From Setophaga petechia (lineage: Eukaryota > Chordata > Aves > Passeriformes > Parulidae), in assembly GCA_024362935.1 (NCBI GenBank), contig JANCRA010000003.1:47591844-47655843 (forward strand): a stretch of DNA of 64,000 bases, in the 5' to 3' direction. Below are positions 1 to 12,418 of this stretch, piece after piece; the stretch's first letter is position 1; every line of letters starts with the position of its first letter. The notes under the pieces are model-generated. The model had not been told where the DNA came from. It worked only from the letters and a program-made list of their open reading frames with translations, and did not search any database. Position numbers and translations under genes: made by a program.

Positions 1-298
1 CAGTCCTGCTATGGGTAGCTGGGATCTCCCAGAACTGCATGTGTGGGTGCTGCCTCCAAAACCTCCCTGCTCCCAGGGATTTTATCAAGGAGAAGGCCCA
101 GCAGAGCTCTGGGGACCACATCCAAACTTGGATAAGATTATTATCCACAATAGGGCACCAGCATAGAGATGATGTGCTGGAGGCAGGGGAGTGGTGGAAT
201 ACCCTGCCCCTTGTCCCTGCTCTGACACTCCCCGACTGAGTTGTCACACCATGAAAAATGGGGAGACCAACTCCCTGACTGAAGGGCACCCACCTTAC

Positions 299-3200
299 AA
301 CGTCCACAGCCCCCGCCCGCACTTTGGGGTCACTGCCCATGATGGAGACGCTGGCAGTGAAGGAGCCATCGATGCTGAACACAACAGACTCAGTGCCACG
401 GGCCACCACGGTCAGGTACGCCTCAGCGTAGCTGTGGTCCCCTCTGCAAAGGCAGCGATGCTCAGCACCAGCTCTCCTGCCAGAGCAGCAGGTGTAGCTC
501 TGCCAAAAGAGCAGCAGGAGAAACTGAGGCAACACCTCACCTGACCACCATGCGCACAGGGTAGATCCCGATGGCCAGAGCCTTGTCTGGAGGGATGGTG
601 AAGGTCACGCGCCCGCTGCCACTCGTCACCTCGGTGCCATAGTACAGCCACTTCCCTGACAGCGGCTGTGTCATGATGTAGATGTCCACCTGAGAGAGGG
701 AAATGGGCTGGGCAGAGGCCGGACCCCCACACAAGTCCTTACAACCTTCTCCCGCCACCCTACACAGAGTCCTGTTAACCACATCCTTCCCCTACTGTGG
801 GTGACACCAGCCCCATGCCCAGTCCTAGACATCCCACCCTGTTTGAGGGGTCCTGGTGGCCCCCTGAGCCCAGCACTACCTTCTCTCCAGTCAGTGTCAC
901 CACGTCCAGGGGTCCGTACATGAAGCGCCCGCTGAGGACCTGCGCTTTGCCCTCACACACAATAACATCGCAGGCACGGTGGTTGGCCGTCACGTTCTGC
1001 AGACACATGGGGTGTTCAGCAGCTCCTGGGGGAGCTCCTGAGGCACCACGGGGACACTACTGGGCAGTGGGATTGTCCCAGAACCCACACACCCCAGGAT
1101 GCCCCAGATGGCCTCCCGCTGGCCACATACCCGGATCTTCACTTGGGTGCGCTTGCGCTGCCACTTCTCCCGCGGGATGGCAGGGCTGTAGATGGAGCTC
1201 TCCTCACTCTCCGCAGGCTGTGGCCCCTCCTTCTCCATCACCTGCCGACAGCATGGGACCGGCTCAGCCTCTGCTAGCCCCGGCCTGCCACCCACCTCAC
1301 CGGGCCCGCCGTACCTGGCGCAGGATGAAGGCCACCACGTCAGAGGATTCCCAGTAGCTGGCGTGGAAGAGGTGGGGCAGGGTGATGGTGGGGAAGGCAG
1401 TCAGGGCGTCGGGGCAGTACAGAGAGTAGTCAATGCGCTTTGGGCCCCACCAGCGCTCCAGGACTGCAGGGAGAGCTGGAATGAAGCCTTTTCCAGACCT
1501 CATCCCCTGCTGGGCAGCCTAAGGCGCCCACATGGGATGGGGTCGGTGGGGATGACACTTACTCTTGACAACCTCGCTGGTGCTGGCAGGAGTGGGGGGC
1601 TCTGCTGGCTCATTGCCCTTCCAGAAGCCCCCAAAGCTGCCAGTGGGGGTAGGGGGAGCAGCCACATCCACTTTGGTCAGGAACAGGGCAGAGTGTGTCT
1701 GCAGGGCCTCCGCTGAAGAGAGAGCTGGATGAGCACACCCAGAGCCCCTGGGGACACCCACCACCCCAAAACACCCTCCAGTAGAGTCCCAGAGCAGTGG
1801 GAAGGGCTTGCACATCCCTCTACTCGCACCCAGCCAGGATGTGGGTGCTCTGGGTACCATGACGTGGGCCCAGGGTGCCTGGCACCAGCCTGGTGGGAAC
1901 ATGCTCACCCAACAGGGACGAGGTGCCATCACCCAGGGGGTACTTCTGGTATCGGGGCACGCTGAGCGGGGGCACAGCATGGAAGGCCTTGGCCAGGAGG
2001 GGCTCCAGGCGGGAGGCACAGGGATCGGCGGCGTGGAATAGATTGTAGATCTGCTCACAGGCAGGACGCAGCTGGGCCACTGCAGCACAAAGCAGGGTCA
2101 GGGGCACCAGGAGCAAAACACCCAGGAGGGGTAAAGCAGGACACAGCAAAAGAAAAGGCTGGACAGGGAAATTTGGTGACCAGAGATAGGCTGAGGCTGG
2201 TACAGAGCAGGAACACTCAGCCACCCACCAATACCCACACAGCCAGGGCTGGGCATGCAAGGGGCTCAAGCAGGGCTCTCTGGGTTGGTCCTGAGGAGCT
2301 CAGGCTTGTCAGGTCAGCGTGACTCAGGGACTTGAGCTCTGCAGGGAGGGTCAGGGGCTGGCGCCGCGGCAGGCAGGGATCCTCACCATCCAGAGCAGGC
2401 ATGACGGTCTTGCGCAGCGCGAGCACCAGCCCCAGTGGGGAACCGAAGAGGAAGAAGCCGGATACCTTAAATTCGAGGCGGGTGCTGGCACCCTCTGCCC
2501 CATCCAGCGCCATGGCACTGCTCCGGGGTGCCTCTGCCTCCAGTGGGGCCTCGCTGGCCTGCAGGCTGGGACAGCAGAAACAGTGGGCATGGGGAGGGAT
2601 GCCAACATCGCACTCCCACCATCCTGAAGGCAAAGCTGTGCCTGGTGTGGCCCTGTTATCCTAGAGGAGCTCCAGTAAGATCCCCCCAGGGCAGGTAGCC
2701 TCCATGAAATGCTCCTTCCCAGCCTGGAGCAGAAGGGAATTGCACCCTTTCCATAAAGCACAGTATTAAGCAACCACCCCCCTTGGGCTCACCTGCTTGT
2801 GGAGCTGTGCTGCTGGCTGTCCCCTTGTGCCCCTGGGACTTCAGGGCTGGTCTGGCCCAATACTGGCACTCCCTCTGTCCCATCAGCCAGCGGGTCCGGG
2901 CCGCCACACTGCTCTGGGGAAATGGGCTCTGTGCTCTGCAGGGGGAGGCAGCAAACACCCAGATCCCATGTAGCCTCCAGTGCACCCCCAAACACTCCCC
3001 AGGGGGTGTTGGAATGCATGGCACTCACCAGACTGCCACGGCGGCTGCTGCTCCGGCTACCCCCTGAGCCCACCCGGCTCTGGCACAGGGCATCAAATCC
3101 CAGGATGCCGCCCATACAGTCCCCCAGCAGCACCACCTGTGGAGACCACAGATCCATGAGGAGGGTGAAACCCCCAAACCCTCCATGCAGGGTCACAGTT

Positions 3201-6200
3201 GGACCCCAGAGCCAAGCTTCCCCCCAGATTCCACCTCACCTGGCCACAGAAGCCAGTGCCCTCTCCAGAGTGCAGGAAGGCTGTGTAGGCCTGGTTGGCG
3301 CGGGTGATGACAGTGCCCACGGCCTGCTGGTAGGTGCCTGAGGAGGTGGCCAGCAGTGGGAGTGCTGCCAGTGGGATGTGGTCCTGGCTGCTGGACAGGC
3401 TGTCCCTGTCATGGCTGTAAGGGCTGAGCCTGAGGGGACACAGCGAAGGATGAACGTGACTGTTCTGATGTCCTCATCCCACTGCAGGGTACTGGTTCAC
3501 CCCAGATGCCACACCAGGAGTAATCCCCATCCTGTTCCCTCCTACTATGAGACACTTGCTCACCCAGGATGCTGTATCCAGAGTTACCCCATCCTATCCA
3601 ATTCCATGCCATTCCATGCTGCCTTGATGTCCCCATCTCTCTGCACAGTGCTTGCTCAACCCAGGATGCTGCATGAGGAGCTATCCCCATCCTATCCCAT
3701 CCCATCCTGCCCCACTGTCCTCATTCCACACCTGCATGCCCTGGGATACCACACCAGGAATTATATGTGTCCCATCCCATCTCATCACACAACACTTGCT
3801 TGCCCCAAGACTGCACCAGGAGTTAACCCCCATCCCCTCCCCAGTCCTTAATGTCCCACCAGAAGTGAAGTCCCCTCTCCAAGGACACCAGCTCCCTGGC
3901 CCCCTGCTTTCCCAGTGGGAATCCGTACTTGGAGACAAGGGCGTAGGCTGCAGCACAGATGGGTGGGCAGGGCACCAGGCGCAGGGCCACATGTCCTAGT
4001 GCCTCGGGAAAGTGGACGCGGGTGACAGCATCAAAGGTGGCCGCCAGTGTCTGCACATCCGCCTGCTTGGAGCCTGGCTCGCCCGCTCCCTGATCCAGGA
4101 TGTTCCCACTGTGGAGGATGAGGAAGAGCGCGTGGATCCGGCACATCTGCTCCGTGCTCTCTGCCGTGCCTCCCTGCAGGAAGGAGAGCAGTCAAGTCGG
4201 GGGACATGGCAGGAGGGCAGGGCCCGAGGGAGGGGACACGCACCTCAGGGAAGCTGGATGTTCCAAATCCTTCACCATCCCCCTTGGCGGCACTGGCTCC
4301 ATCCCCTGTAAGCACACGGCCCGGGTGAGGCAGCTGAGGTCTCCAGGTGGGAATCAGGCCCCTCCCAGGACATCCACTCCAGGATCTGGGGCCAGAGTAT
4401 CCTCAGAGCTCACCCAGTGCCTCATCCAGCTCTGCTGGCCGCTCAAGGGTGTCCAAGAAATCGTTGGAGCTCCACTTGGTCATCTCCTTGGCAAAGACCT
4501 CGTCGCTGTCAGACAGATCCTCTGCAGAGGCAGGAGGGAAGCGTGGGTGGGGGGACACCCCTGTGCCTGCATTCCCATCCTCAGATGCCCTTGCCCCCAC
4601 CCAGCCTGTTCCAAGATGGTGCCAGTACCGTGGGCATCGAAAAATTCCTCTTCGGAGCTGTTCTCTGAGTCCCGGGCAATGTTCTGCATCCGCCACTCTG
4701 ACAGGCTCTGAGGAGACACGCCCCCTGCCACCCAAGGGGGGTCAGCACTCACAGCCCCCTGCTATGAGAGAGACCCCCACTCCTGCCCCACAGCTCCCCC
4801 TTGGTCATGGACCCAGATGCTCAGGGAGATCTGGGGCCATCCCTGTGTCCCCCAGAGTCCCTCCAAGGGAGATCTGTGACCATCTCTGGGTCACCCAGAG
4901 TCCCTCCAGGAGATCCAGAACTACTCCTGGGTCATCCAGGGCCCCTTCAAGAAACCTGGGACCAGACCTGGGAAACCCAGAACCCCAGCCCAGGAGACCC
5001 AAGCCAGGCAAAAGAGTCCCTTGACACATCTCCTGTGGAGAACCACAGCATCCAGGGCAAAACCACCCCGGACCTGGTCTCACCTCCATGCTGGGAAGAG
5101 TAGGAAGACCGGGAAGAGGTGGACCACTGCTTGGCAAAGGTATCATCTGAGGGGGTATCGGTCCCCGCCTGCAGCTCAGCCTCCTCCTGACCGCCAGGAC
5201 CATCTGGCTCCGGCTGCCCCTCGGGGCTGACCCCAGCCGCCGGTGGCTCCTCGCCCTCGCCACACTTGGCCATCTTCTGCGCCAGCATTCGCGCCGTCTC
5301 CTCCTCCAGCTGCCGGATGTCCTCCATTGTCAGGTCCGTCCACTCATCCTGCCAGCACCAGGCTTGGCGGTGGGCGCGCAGCATCACCTTCCTCAAGCCT
5401 GGGGGGAGAGCCCAGTGTGATCCCACGGCTGCCCAAATGACCCTCCAGCAACCCCCGGGTCTGAACTCACCCACGTCATGGATGAACTGCTCAATCTTGG
5501 ACTGCATCCCCCAGTATCGGAACTCCACCTTGCAGAGCTTGTAGGCGCACATGAGGGGCCCGCTGGCTGCTGCTGCCTCCAGCCAGTCATCCCCCAGCGG
5601 CCCCCGGCCTGTCTTGGATGAGTGGTAGAGTTTGGGATCCTCCTCAGGCTTGTATTCCCCGGGGGAGATGGGATCACGCACGATGTCGATGGTGTCTGTG
5701 GGGGGAACGGCGCTTGTCACCCCGCAGCGCTTGGCAAGGGGGCATAGGTAGGAGAATAAGGAAAAAGGGACAAAATTAAGGTCAAATTATTCCCATGAGC
5801 TATGCACCCAATACAACAGGCAGCAAACATTCTCTGTCTGGGAATTCTAAAATCTTGGAGTTCTGGAATCATAGAAACCTGGAATAGCTTTGGTTGGAAG
5901 GGACCTTGGAGATCATCTCATTCCACCCCCTGCCATGGGCAGGGACACCTTCCACTATCCCAGGCTGCTGCAAGCCCTATCCAGCCTGGCCTTGGACATT
6001 TCCAGGGATGGAGCACTCACAGTTTTTCTGGGCAGCCTGTGTCAGGGCCTCACCACTCTCACAGGCAAGAATTTCCTAACAGAACATATTAAATCCCATG
6101 GCTGGAACATCACAGACACCCTTGATGCAGCCAAAGACATCTCTATCCCCACATGGGATCCCAATCCAGCACCCCAGGGAGGGAGGGTCTGGGAGCTGGG

Positions 6201-9148
6201 GAGAGCCGGGGCTGACACACATACACACATTAGCTGGCAGATCTGGCAGCTGCAGAGTGATCCCAGCCACTCTGGGGGACATGGGGGCTGAGAACACGGA
6301 CAGCACATGGGACAGCTTGGCACAGTTCCTGGCTCCCCCCCCCCACAAAAAGCCCAAGGGTCCCCCAAAACCAGGGCACAGCAAAACCACCATGTGACAC
6401 AGGAGCCTCCAGGAAGCCAGAGGCAGGGGGAAAAGAAATGAGCCCCATCTCCTGACAAAGGTGACCTTTCCCAAATGAGGGTGAGCTCCCCTCAAATGAG
6501 GATGACCTCCCAAGACCAGAGAAAGGCTCCTGAAGGACACCCAGGAAAACACAATCCACCAGCTGTTCGGGCTCAATGCAGCACAAAATCTGCTAGAATT
6601 TGGCTTTTCCAGCCCTGTCTCCAGATCATGGTCTGGGGGATCCCAGGGAACCCCACTCGTTCCCAGTACCATCCTGCAGCCCTGTCCCCATTTCTAGGAT
6701 GTGTGAAACCCACTTATTTGCCCTCCTTGATGTCCCCAAGGTGCTGTAAGCCTCTCTTCCTACAGCTTGGACTGAAAAAAGGGAGGAAAAGAAAACTAGA
6801 GATGCCCTGAATCCACAAAAATGATGCAATGCACAGCATGATGCCAAGCATCTTGGATAACAGCAGCAAAGAGCTGGGATAGGACCTGCTGTCCCCAAGC
6901 AGCTCCTGGCAGTGTCATTCCCATCACAATCCAACTCCCTTTGCTTTTGCCACTGGGAGAAAGCTGCCAAGGAAGCAGTTATCCCTGCGGATCACCCAGA
7001 CCATGTTTTTCCATTGCCCTTTGAAACGTGAGAGGGGTTTAAATCTGTCAGTGCTACAAGACACCAGGGCAAAGAAATCCCAGTGGGATCCACACTGGGG
7101 CTGGTCCCACTTCAACCCTCCTCTCTGTGAAAGGCAGCAGCCACTGGAGATGCTGAGTGCCCTGTGGAATGCCCACTGGTCGGGCACAGAGAGTGGAAAA
7201 CCAGGCAGTGGGCACAGTGCCATGCCCTGATGCTGTCTGCTTGGCCCTGGTGGCTTCCTGAGGGCAGCAGGGGCAGAATTCCTGCCCCCAGGTCCCAGCC
7301 ATCGGTATCCCGGCCGGACATCCCCAGTGCCGCAAGAGCCGGGGAGAGAAATAGGTCAGATGAATCATTTCCTCCGAGTGCCTATTTTGGGCCTCCATTT
7401 TAAGAGGCAGCACGTCACACTCCACACTCTGGCGCCTGAACTGACCATGTCCAACACCACCGAGAATGGGAACTCTGTGCAGAGGGAAGAATCCCACCCC
7501 AAGCCCCCCGTTCTGCCCACCAGTCCCAGCACAAAGGAGCCAGACAGCAAATTGGAGCAAAGCCCTGGGGAGAGGGGAAGCAGAACAGGGAGTAGGAAAA
7601 TGGGGACATGCTTTTCCAGCTCTCCCTGCTCCAGCTGATCCAAAATACCCCACAGGACCCAGGTGTGGAGTCCCATGTACACCAGGAGAGACTGAGAAAG
7701 CAAACACATGCCAGAACAAGGCTGGGACACAGAAGGAGAGGGGAGCAGGCTGGCACTAGAAAGGAGAAGCTGCAAACAGAAATAAAGGCAAGGGAAGAGG
7801 CAGAAGACAAAACTGTCCCTGAAAATATCTTTAATGTGGAACTTAATTCAGCAGTGCTGAGAGGGAGCCTGGAGCAGGGAGCTCAGGATGCAGGGAGCTC
7901 TTCCCTTCCAGCATCTCTAAAACATGAGGAGCGGCAAGAAGAGTGCAGTTCAGCCCCTAAGGTTCCATTATAACCACACATCCATCCCAGAAGCATTATG
8001 TGGGAATCCCAGCAGCCACAGTGCCCTGCCCAGCTCCCCAAGCCAGCCATACCCACCCAAAATCCTCTGCCTCTTCTCCGTGGCGCTCAGGTTGAAGATG
8101 TTGGTCTGTTGCCCTGCATCTGGGCGGTAGTATGTCTCGATCTCAATGGAAAACTTCTCCACGAAGGGACACGTGTACCTGGAGGGGCACAGGATTGAGC
8201 CCAGGGGCATGGCCAGTCCTGCAGCCCACCCCGCCGCCTCCCAGCTCCCACCTGGTGCGTGTGTAGGGATAAGCATTCCAGGACTCCTCCTCCACCTGGA
8301 GCGCGGCTTTGGGGAGCAGAGCCCGGAACCAGCTGGGGATGTGGGAGCCAACGTGGTAGATCTTGTGGGTGTACTGGCCACTGCCCCCAGGGCCATCGCT
8401 GTAGGGCCGGTTGGCCAGGATCTCCACGCCGCTGCCCTCGCCACTCGACTCCTCCCGGCTCTTCTTCTGCACAGAGACAACGGCTCAGTGAGGCCTCTCC
8501 AAGCCCCGAGACCCCACCCCCACGGGCGCCCAGGGTCCGTGTACACTCCTGCCCCATGTGCCGGCATCCACCGGCCCCACACCTGCTCACAGCACCCCCA
8601 GCTTGGCTCGGTTGTCCCAAACCCACCCGAAGCCTCAGTGAAATCCCTGCAACCTGCAAGAGTGATCCCTTGGGATCAGCCTCAGACCCCGCCGTGCCCC
8701 TCCAGGCTCCATGCTCAGCCCTACAGCTCCCCAGCTCCCCACACTCTGACCCACAGCCCCCTTACACCCTCCAGCACCCCATGCTCAGCCTCATAGTCCC
8801 CTGTGCACCCTCAGGCTCAGCCCCTGCATCCCTCATGCCTCCCCACAGCCCTCTACACCCCTCAGGCTACACTCTCCAGCCTCTCCCAGCCTCCTGCACC
8901 CCTTCAGTCACAGTGCCCAGCCCCACAGCTCTGTGCACCCCCTCAGGCTCAGCCCCACAAGCCCAGATCCGTGCTGTCCCCGGGCTCACCCCCCAGACCC
9001 CTGTATCCCCAGCTCCCCTGCTCAGCCCCGCAGCTCCCCCGAGCCCTCACGCTCAGCCCCGCATTCCCACCTGGATCATGTACAGCTGGGCCACCTGGTA
9101 CTCCTCCAGGCTCATGGGCAGCAGGATGTGGTACTCCTTGATCAGCAT
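299..9148 (-). CDS. PITPNM1: PITPNM1 (Nir2), phosphatidylinositol transfer protein, 5' 20 coding exons (3' end off window)
   Basis: Moves phosphatidylinositol and phosphatidic acid at ER-plasma membrane contacts. Coding exons in order: 9071-9148, 8252-8466, 8057-8178, 5471-5695, 5084-5398, 4629-4724, 4414-4521, 4244-4305, 3929-4173, 3240-3429, 3029-3136, 2793-2935, 2387-2565, 1909-2079, 1563-1712, 1315-1463, 1131-1241, 880-996, 541-689, 299-443. They sum to 3078 nt, or 1026 codons, of about 1240 in human. The start at 9148 gives [18 protein letters not shown], the conserved PITP N-terminus. The PITP domain occupies the first five exons. An FFAT core (EFFDAHE) that binds VAP spans the 4629/4521 junction. 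The DDHD region lies in the exons from about 2565 to 1131. The LNS2 domain begins near 996 and reaches [15 protein letters not shown] before the window ends. The donor at 298 leads to missing 3' exons. Positions 1-298 are intron. Intron 3 (5696-8056) holds a CR1 and nothing else recognised. I recognise the family clearly; single-base exon edges are hand-read. Confidence 0.96.
3465..3850. repeat. Tandem repeat, period about 115-120 bp, PITPNM1 intron
   Basis: About four diverged copies of a unit containing 'acttgctcacccaggatg', 'accaggagttac' and runs of 'cccatcc' lie between the exons ending at 3429 and starting at 3929. No coding signal. Period and copy number are estimated by eye. Confidence 0.6.
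4795..5015. repeat. Degenerate minisatellite, PITPNM1 intron
   Basis: Four to five copies of a unit of about 40-50 bp share 'gggagatctg' and 'ggtcacccagagtccctcc'. They fill most of the intron between the exons 4629-4724 and 5084-5398. The copies are diverged, so this is an old local expansion. Confidence 0.6.
5860..6100 (-). mobile_element. CR1 LINE 3' fragment in PITPNM1 intron 3
   Basis: Reads as the reverse complement of the CR1 3' end: 'gaatcatagaa', then 'ttggttggaagggacctt', 'ccctgccatgggcaggga' and 'cagcctgtgtcagggcctc'. About 240 bp, 5' truncated as is usual for CR1. Confidence 0.85.
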
Positions 9149-9850
9149 GGCGGCGGCGGGGCACAGCAGGGGGCAGCTCCTGAGGGGGTTTCCGTTACAC
9201 CGGACCGGGCCGGTTGCGGGACAGCTCGGGCCGGTTCGGCACCCCTTCAGAACCGCTCGGGGCACACTCAGCTCAGCCCGGTACGGGGTTCGGCCCGTCT
9301 CGGAGCCGCTCTGTCCCCGGGTTCGGTTCAGTCCGGTATCGCTCGGCTGCGCTCGGTCCCGGGTTCGACCCGGTTCGGCACCACGCTCGGCTGAGTTCGG
9401 TACCGCCCGGCACCGCTCGGCCCCAGGTTCGGCCCGGTTCGGAAAAGCCCGGCCCCGGGTTCGGTGGACTCTGGTACCGCTCGGCTCCCGGTGCGGTTCA
9501 GTCTGGTACCGCTCGGCCACCCTCGGCCCCGGGTTCGGCCCGGCTCAGTCCCACGTTCGGCTCAGTCCGGTACCGCTCGGCCCCTCTCGGCCCCGGGTTC
9601 GGCCCGGCTCGGCCCCACTGGTCTCGGCTCCGTTGCCATGGCAACGCGGCCCCCTCCACTCCCCCCCGCCCGCCCGCCCGCCCGGTCTCCGCCGCCCCCC
9701 GGCCCCACCAAACCTGCGCCGCTCCGCACCGGCCCCTCGGATCGTGACATCACAGCCCGTTCCCACGGCGACAGCCGTGACGTAGGGGGGTGAGGGGGGG
9801 CCCGTGACGTCAGAGAGCGGAAGGCAGCGAGCGCCACTCACGGGCGCTCC
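9149..9850 (-). promoter_or_regulatory. PITPNM1 promoter region and CpG island
   Basis: This block lies immediately upstream of the PITPNM1 start codon and is very CpG rich. It holds a CpG-rich minisatellite (about 9190-9620), a perfect X-box palindrome at 9632-9645, and a full CRE, TGACGTCA, at 9805-9812, with related TGACATCA and TGACGTAG copies just before it. No TATA box is evident. The transcription start is not defined by sequence alone. Confidence 0.65.
9190..9620. repeat. CpG-rich minisatellite upstream of PITPNM1 start
   Basis: Many diverged copies of a unit of about 35-45 bp built from 'ctcggccccgggttcggccc' and 'ggtaccgctcgg'. It begins about 40 bases upstream of the start codon, so it probably overlaps the 5' UTR or core promoter. 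Unusually dense CpG suggests it is unmethylated in the germ line. Confidence 0.7.
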
Positions 9851-9887
9851 GCGTGTACCGGCACCGCCGCCCCCGGAAAAACCCGTG

Positions 9888-10100
9888 TTTTATTTTAAAA
9901 GCCACTCTTTTAAGTGATCAACGAGTGGTCCGATCACTCCTGCACTCTCAGCTCCGGGACACCCACCGAGCGCGGCTCCAAACCCTCCCCGGACTCCCCC
10001 ACCTCTACCCCGCGTCCCACCATCCCCATCGGGACCCACCCTCGCGGGCACACACCGAGGCCAAGTCCCAACATTGTCCTTTATTTATAAAAACACGCAT
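9888..10100 (-). promoter_or_regulatory. CDK2AP2 3' UTR with poly(A) signals
   Basis: On the minus strand an AATAAA hexamer lies at 10080-10085, about 125 bases after the CDK2AP2 stop codon. A second lies near 9888-9893. The first is the likely main polyadenylation signal. Between this point and 9850 no gene is seen. Confidence 0.6.
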
Positions 10101-10209
10101 TTATAAAGAGCGGAGAGCGCGGGGAGGAGGGGCTCGGGCAGCACGGCGGCCCCCCCGCCCCCGCCGCCACCACCGGGAGGTCCCGGGGGCTCCCGGGTGG
10201 CAGCTGCCG

Positions 10210-10944
10210 TTACGTGCGGGCGTTTCGTTCTGTCTCTGCCAGGCACTCCCTGACCAGCGCCCGGGCGTGGATGATCCCTGCGGGGAGAAGCACAGGGACA
10301 CCTCGTATCACCCTCCAGTGGCTCCCCGCGGGGCTGAGGAGCCTCGGGGGCGCCCGGTTCCCCACCCTGCCCCTACCCCGCTTCAGCCGCTCCATGGCGC
10401 TCTTGCTACCGGCGTAGGTGGGCCGGATCTCCTTCCCCATCTCCTCGATGACCGAAAGCAGGTCCGTGTAGGTGCTCTGCGAGCCCTGCGCCCCGGGGGG
10501 CTTCATGGCCTGCGGGAACAGGGGGACAAGCAGGGACGGAGGGGCTGGGAGCCGCCCCCGCCGCCGCGCCTGGCCCCGGCGGCCCCGGCGCCGCGCCTCA
10601 CCTGCACGTAGCCCATGGACGGCGGCCCGAAGTCATTGAAGAGCGGCCGGAAAGGGGCGGCGGCGCCAGGGACGGAACCGGAGGGCGACGGGACACTCGT
10701 GGCTGCGAGAAACTGAGGGTCACGGCCGCACTCCCTCTTCCTCGGTACCACCCTCATCCGGTACCATCCCTTCCCGGGGTACCCCCTGCATCCCTCCGGC
10801 CCTCTCCACTCCCGGTGACCCCGTCCCCCGCGGTTACCGCGGCGTTCTCTCACCGGCGGACGGTGCCCCGGGCCCCGGCGGGGCGGGGCTGGCGCTGGCG
10901 GCTCCGGGGGTAGCGGGGGCGGGAGCGATGGGCTTGTAGGACAT
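10210..10944 (-). CDS. CDK2AP2: CDK2AP2, cyclin-dependent kinase 2-associated protein 2
   Basis: Small nuclear protein of the DOC1 family, reported as a CDK2 partner and NuRD-associated subunit. Four coding exons: 10854-10944, 10602-10702, 10377-10509, 10210-10277. They total 393 nt and encode 130 residues, against 126 in human. The start at 10944 gives [10 protein letters not shown], the known N-terminus. The proline/alanine-rich N-terminal part is followed by [17 protein letters not shown], then [22 protein letters not shown]. The conserved C-terminal helix ends [10 protein letters not shown] before TAA. All junctions are GT-AG and in frame. The only difference from mammals I can see is in the length of the variable N-terminal linker. 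Confidence 0.96.
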
Positions 10945-11360
10945 CCCCGACGGCCGCCCGCCGCTCCCGGATCCCTGGAGCCCCGCGGCGGGGGTCGGCG
11001 TGCGGCCCCCGCGCTCGCCCCGCCGGTTGTATCGCCGGTGCCCGCCTCTCTTCAGCTCAGCTCGGCCCCGCTCGGCCCGGCGGGAAGCCGGGAACCGGAG
11101 CGGAGCGCGGCGGCCCCGGTTCCCGGTAGCGCTGCGCGGCCCCGGCCTGACCCGGGTCTCTCCCCCCTCCGCCGCCGCCGCCGGCGCTCGCGGTGATGAC
11201 GCAGGCGCGTCACGAGCGCAACGTCATCACGCCGCCGCGCGCCCGCCGGCCGGTCACCGTGGAGACACGCGGCGTCGGCCCCGCCCCCTCGGTGCCTATC
11301 TGACCACGTGACTCCTGTGCAGGTCACGCCCCCTCGCTCGTCGGTGTCACGTGACAGACG
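10945..11360 (-). promoter_or_regulatory. CDK2AP2 promoter: CpG island with E-boxes and CRE-like sites
   Basis: A CpG-dense block lies upstream of the CDK2AP2 start. Facing CRE-type motifs (TGATGACGCA and ACGTCATCA) lie at about 11193-11230. Two E-boxes follow: CCACGTGAC at 11304-11312 and the perfect palindrome GTCACGTGAC at 11346-11355. The latter matches the USF/TFEB (CLEAR) consensus. Function is inferred from motifs only. Confidence 0.55.
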
Positions 11361-12418
11361 GGCGCCGCCGCCTCGGGGGTACGGGGGGGGGGCACCGGGA
11401 GCGGCACCGCCGCGCTCCCCCCGCCGCCGAGGGCCCCCGTATCACCCCACAGTCCCGAGCCGGCGCCGGTCAGGGCGTCCCAACTGTCCGCGGGGATGAA
11501 CCCGGGCCCGGACTTTGGGGAACCGGCCCCACCCGCCGGCCGTGCATTCCCCGGAGCCTTGTTCCCGCGGTCCCGGCTCCCTGGGGGGCTCCCGTGAGAC
11601 ACAGTGGGAGTCCAGGGTTTTGGGGGATACTAGTGGACGGCACGATCACGAATAAACTCTTTGGAAACAACATAAAACACAAGCCAAAAGTCTGTACAGA
11701 GAGTTTTATAATTTCAAAAGGGCAAAATTGGCCCCAAAACTGCAGCCAGGGCAGGGAGGGTACCTACAGCAGCCCTGCCTGCAGCTGGCTGAGGCCCTTC
11801 CACCCAGTAATGCTTTATTTCTCCCCTGGAGGGTCTCTTGGCTGGGCTGCCAGGAGTCTCCCCTGTGCTGGGGGCTGCCAGAACATCCATGAGGATCTGT
11901 GCCAGCCTCAAAAGGGGAGGAATGCCTCATCCTAGGCAGGTCTGGGGTGGGTCTGACCTCAAACCATAGTGACGGGACGGGTTATGCTGTGCAGTCTGCA
12001 ATAAACCTGGTGTGGGGCGAGCGTGAGGGGCTCAGTGCGGCACACAGAGTGGGAATGGAGGCTGGAGGGATGAGCAGCAGGGGTGGGGAACAGCTGAAGG
12101 AGAGGGGACCACGATGGTGGGACTTTTAGGGTGAGGTCCAGGTGGGAAGGGCGATGATGCAGGGAGAGAGCAGAGATGAGTGCGAGAGTAGTCGAAGCTC
12201 AGCCGAGTCTGTGCAGAAAAGGGTCCCGAATTTGGCCCCGGTGCCTCCCACCACGGTCAGAGCTCAGCATCGGAGCAGCCCTGGCACCCAGCCTCACCCT
12301 GGGCACGGGCACCGCTGTGCCAGCACTGCCCCAGCCCCTGGAGCTGGGGGTCCCTCCGTGGCCCCCTTGTCTTCGTAAGGCACAGGGGGCTTGGGTCCCG
12401 CGTTGGCACATGCTGCCC
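11361..12418 (-). other. CABP2 3' UTR and intergenic sequence
   Basis: No coding sequence is recognised between the CDK2AP2 promoter and the CABP2 stop. An AATAAA hexamer on the minus strand at 11814-11819 is the likely CABP2 polyadenylation signal, implying a 3' UTR of about 600 bases. The rest shows no repeat or gene I recognise. Confidence 0.45.

Noticed and set aside
8259..9785. A 508-codon open frame on the plus strand over the PITPNM1 5' exons
   Set aside because: It reads through GC-rich minisatellite and antisense of conserved PITP exons. Its proline/serine/arginine composition is what such sequence gives in any frame.
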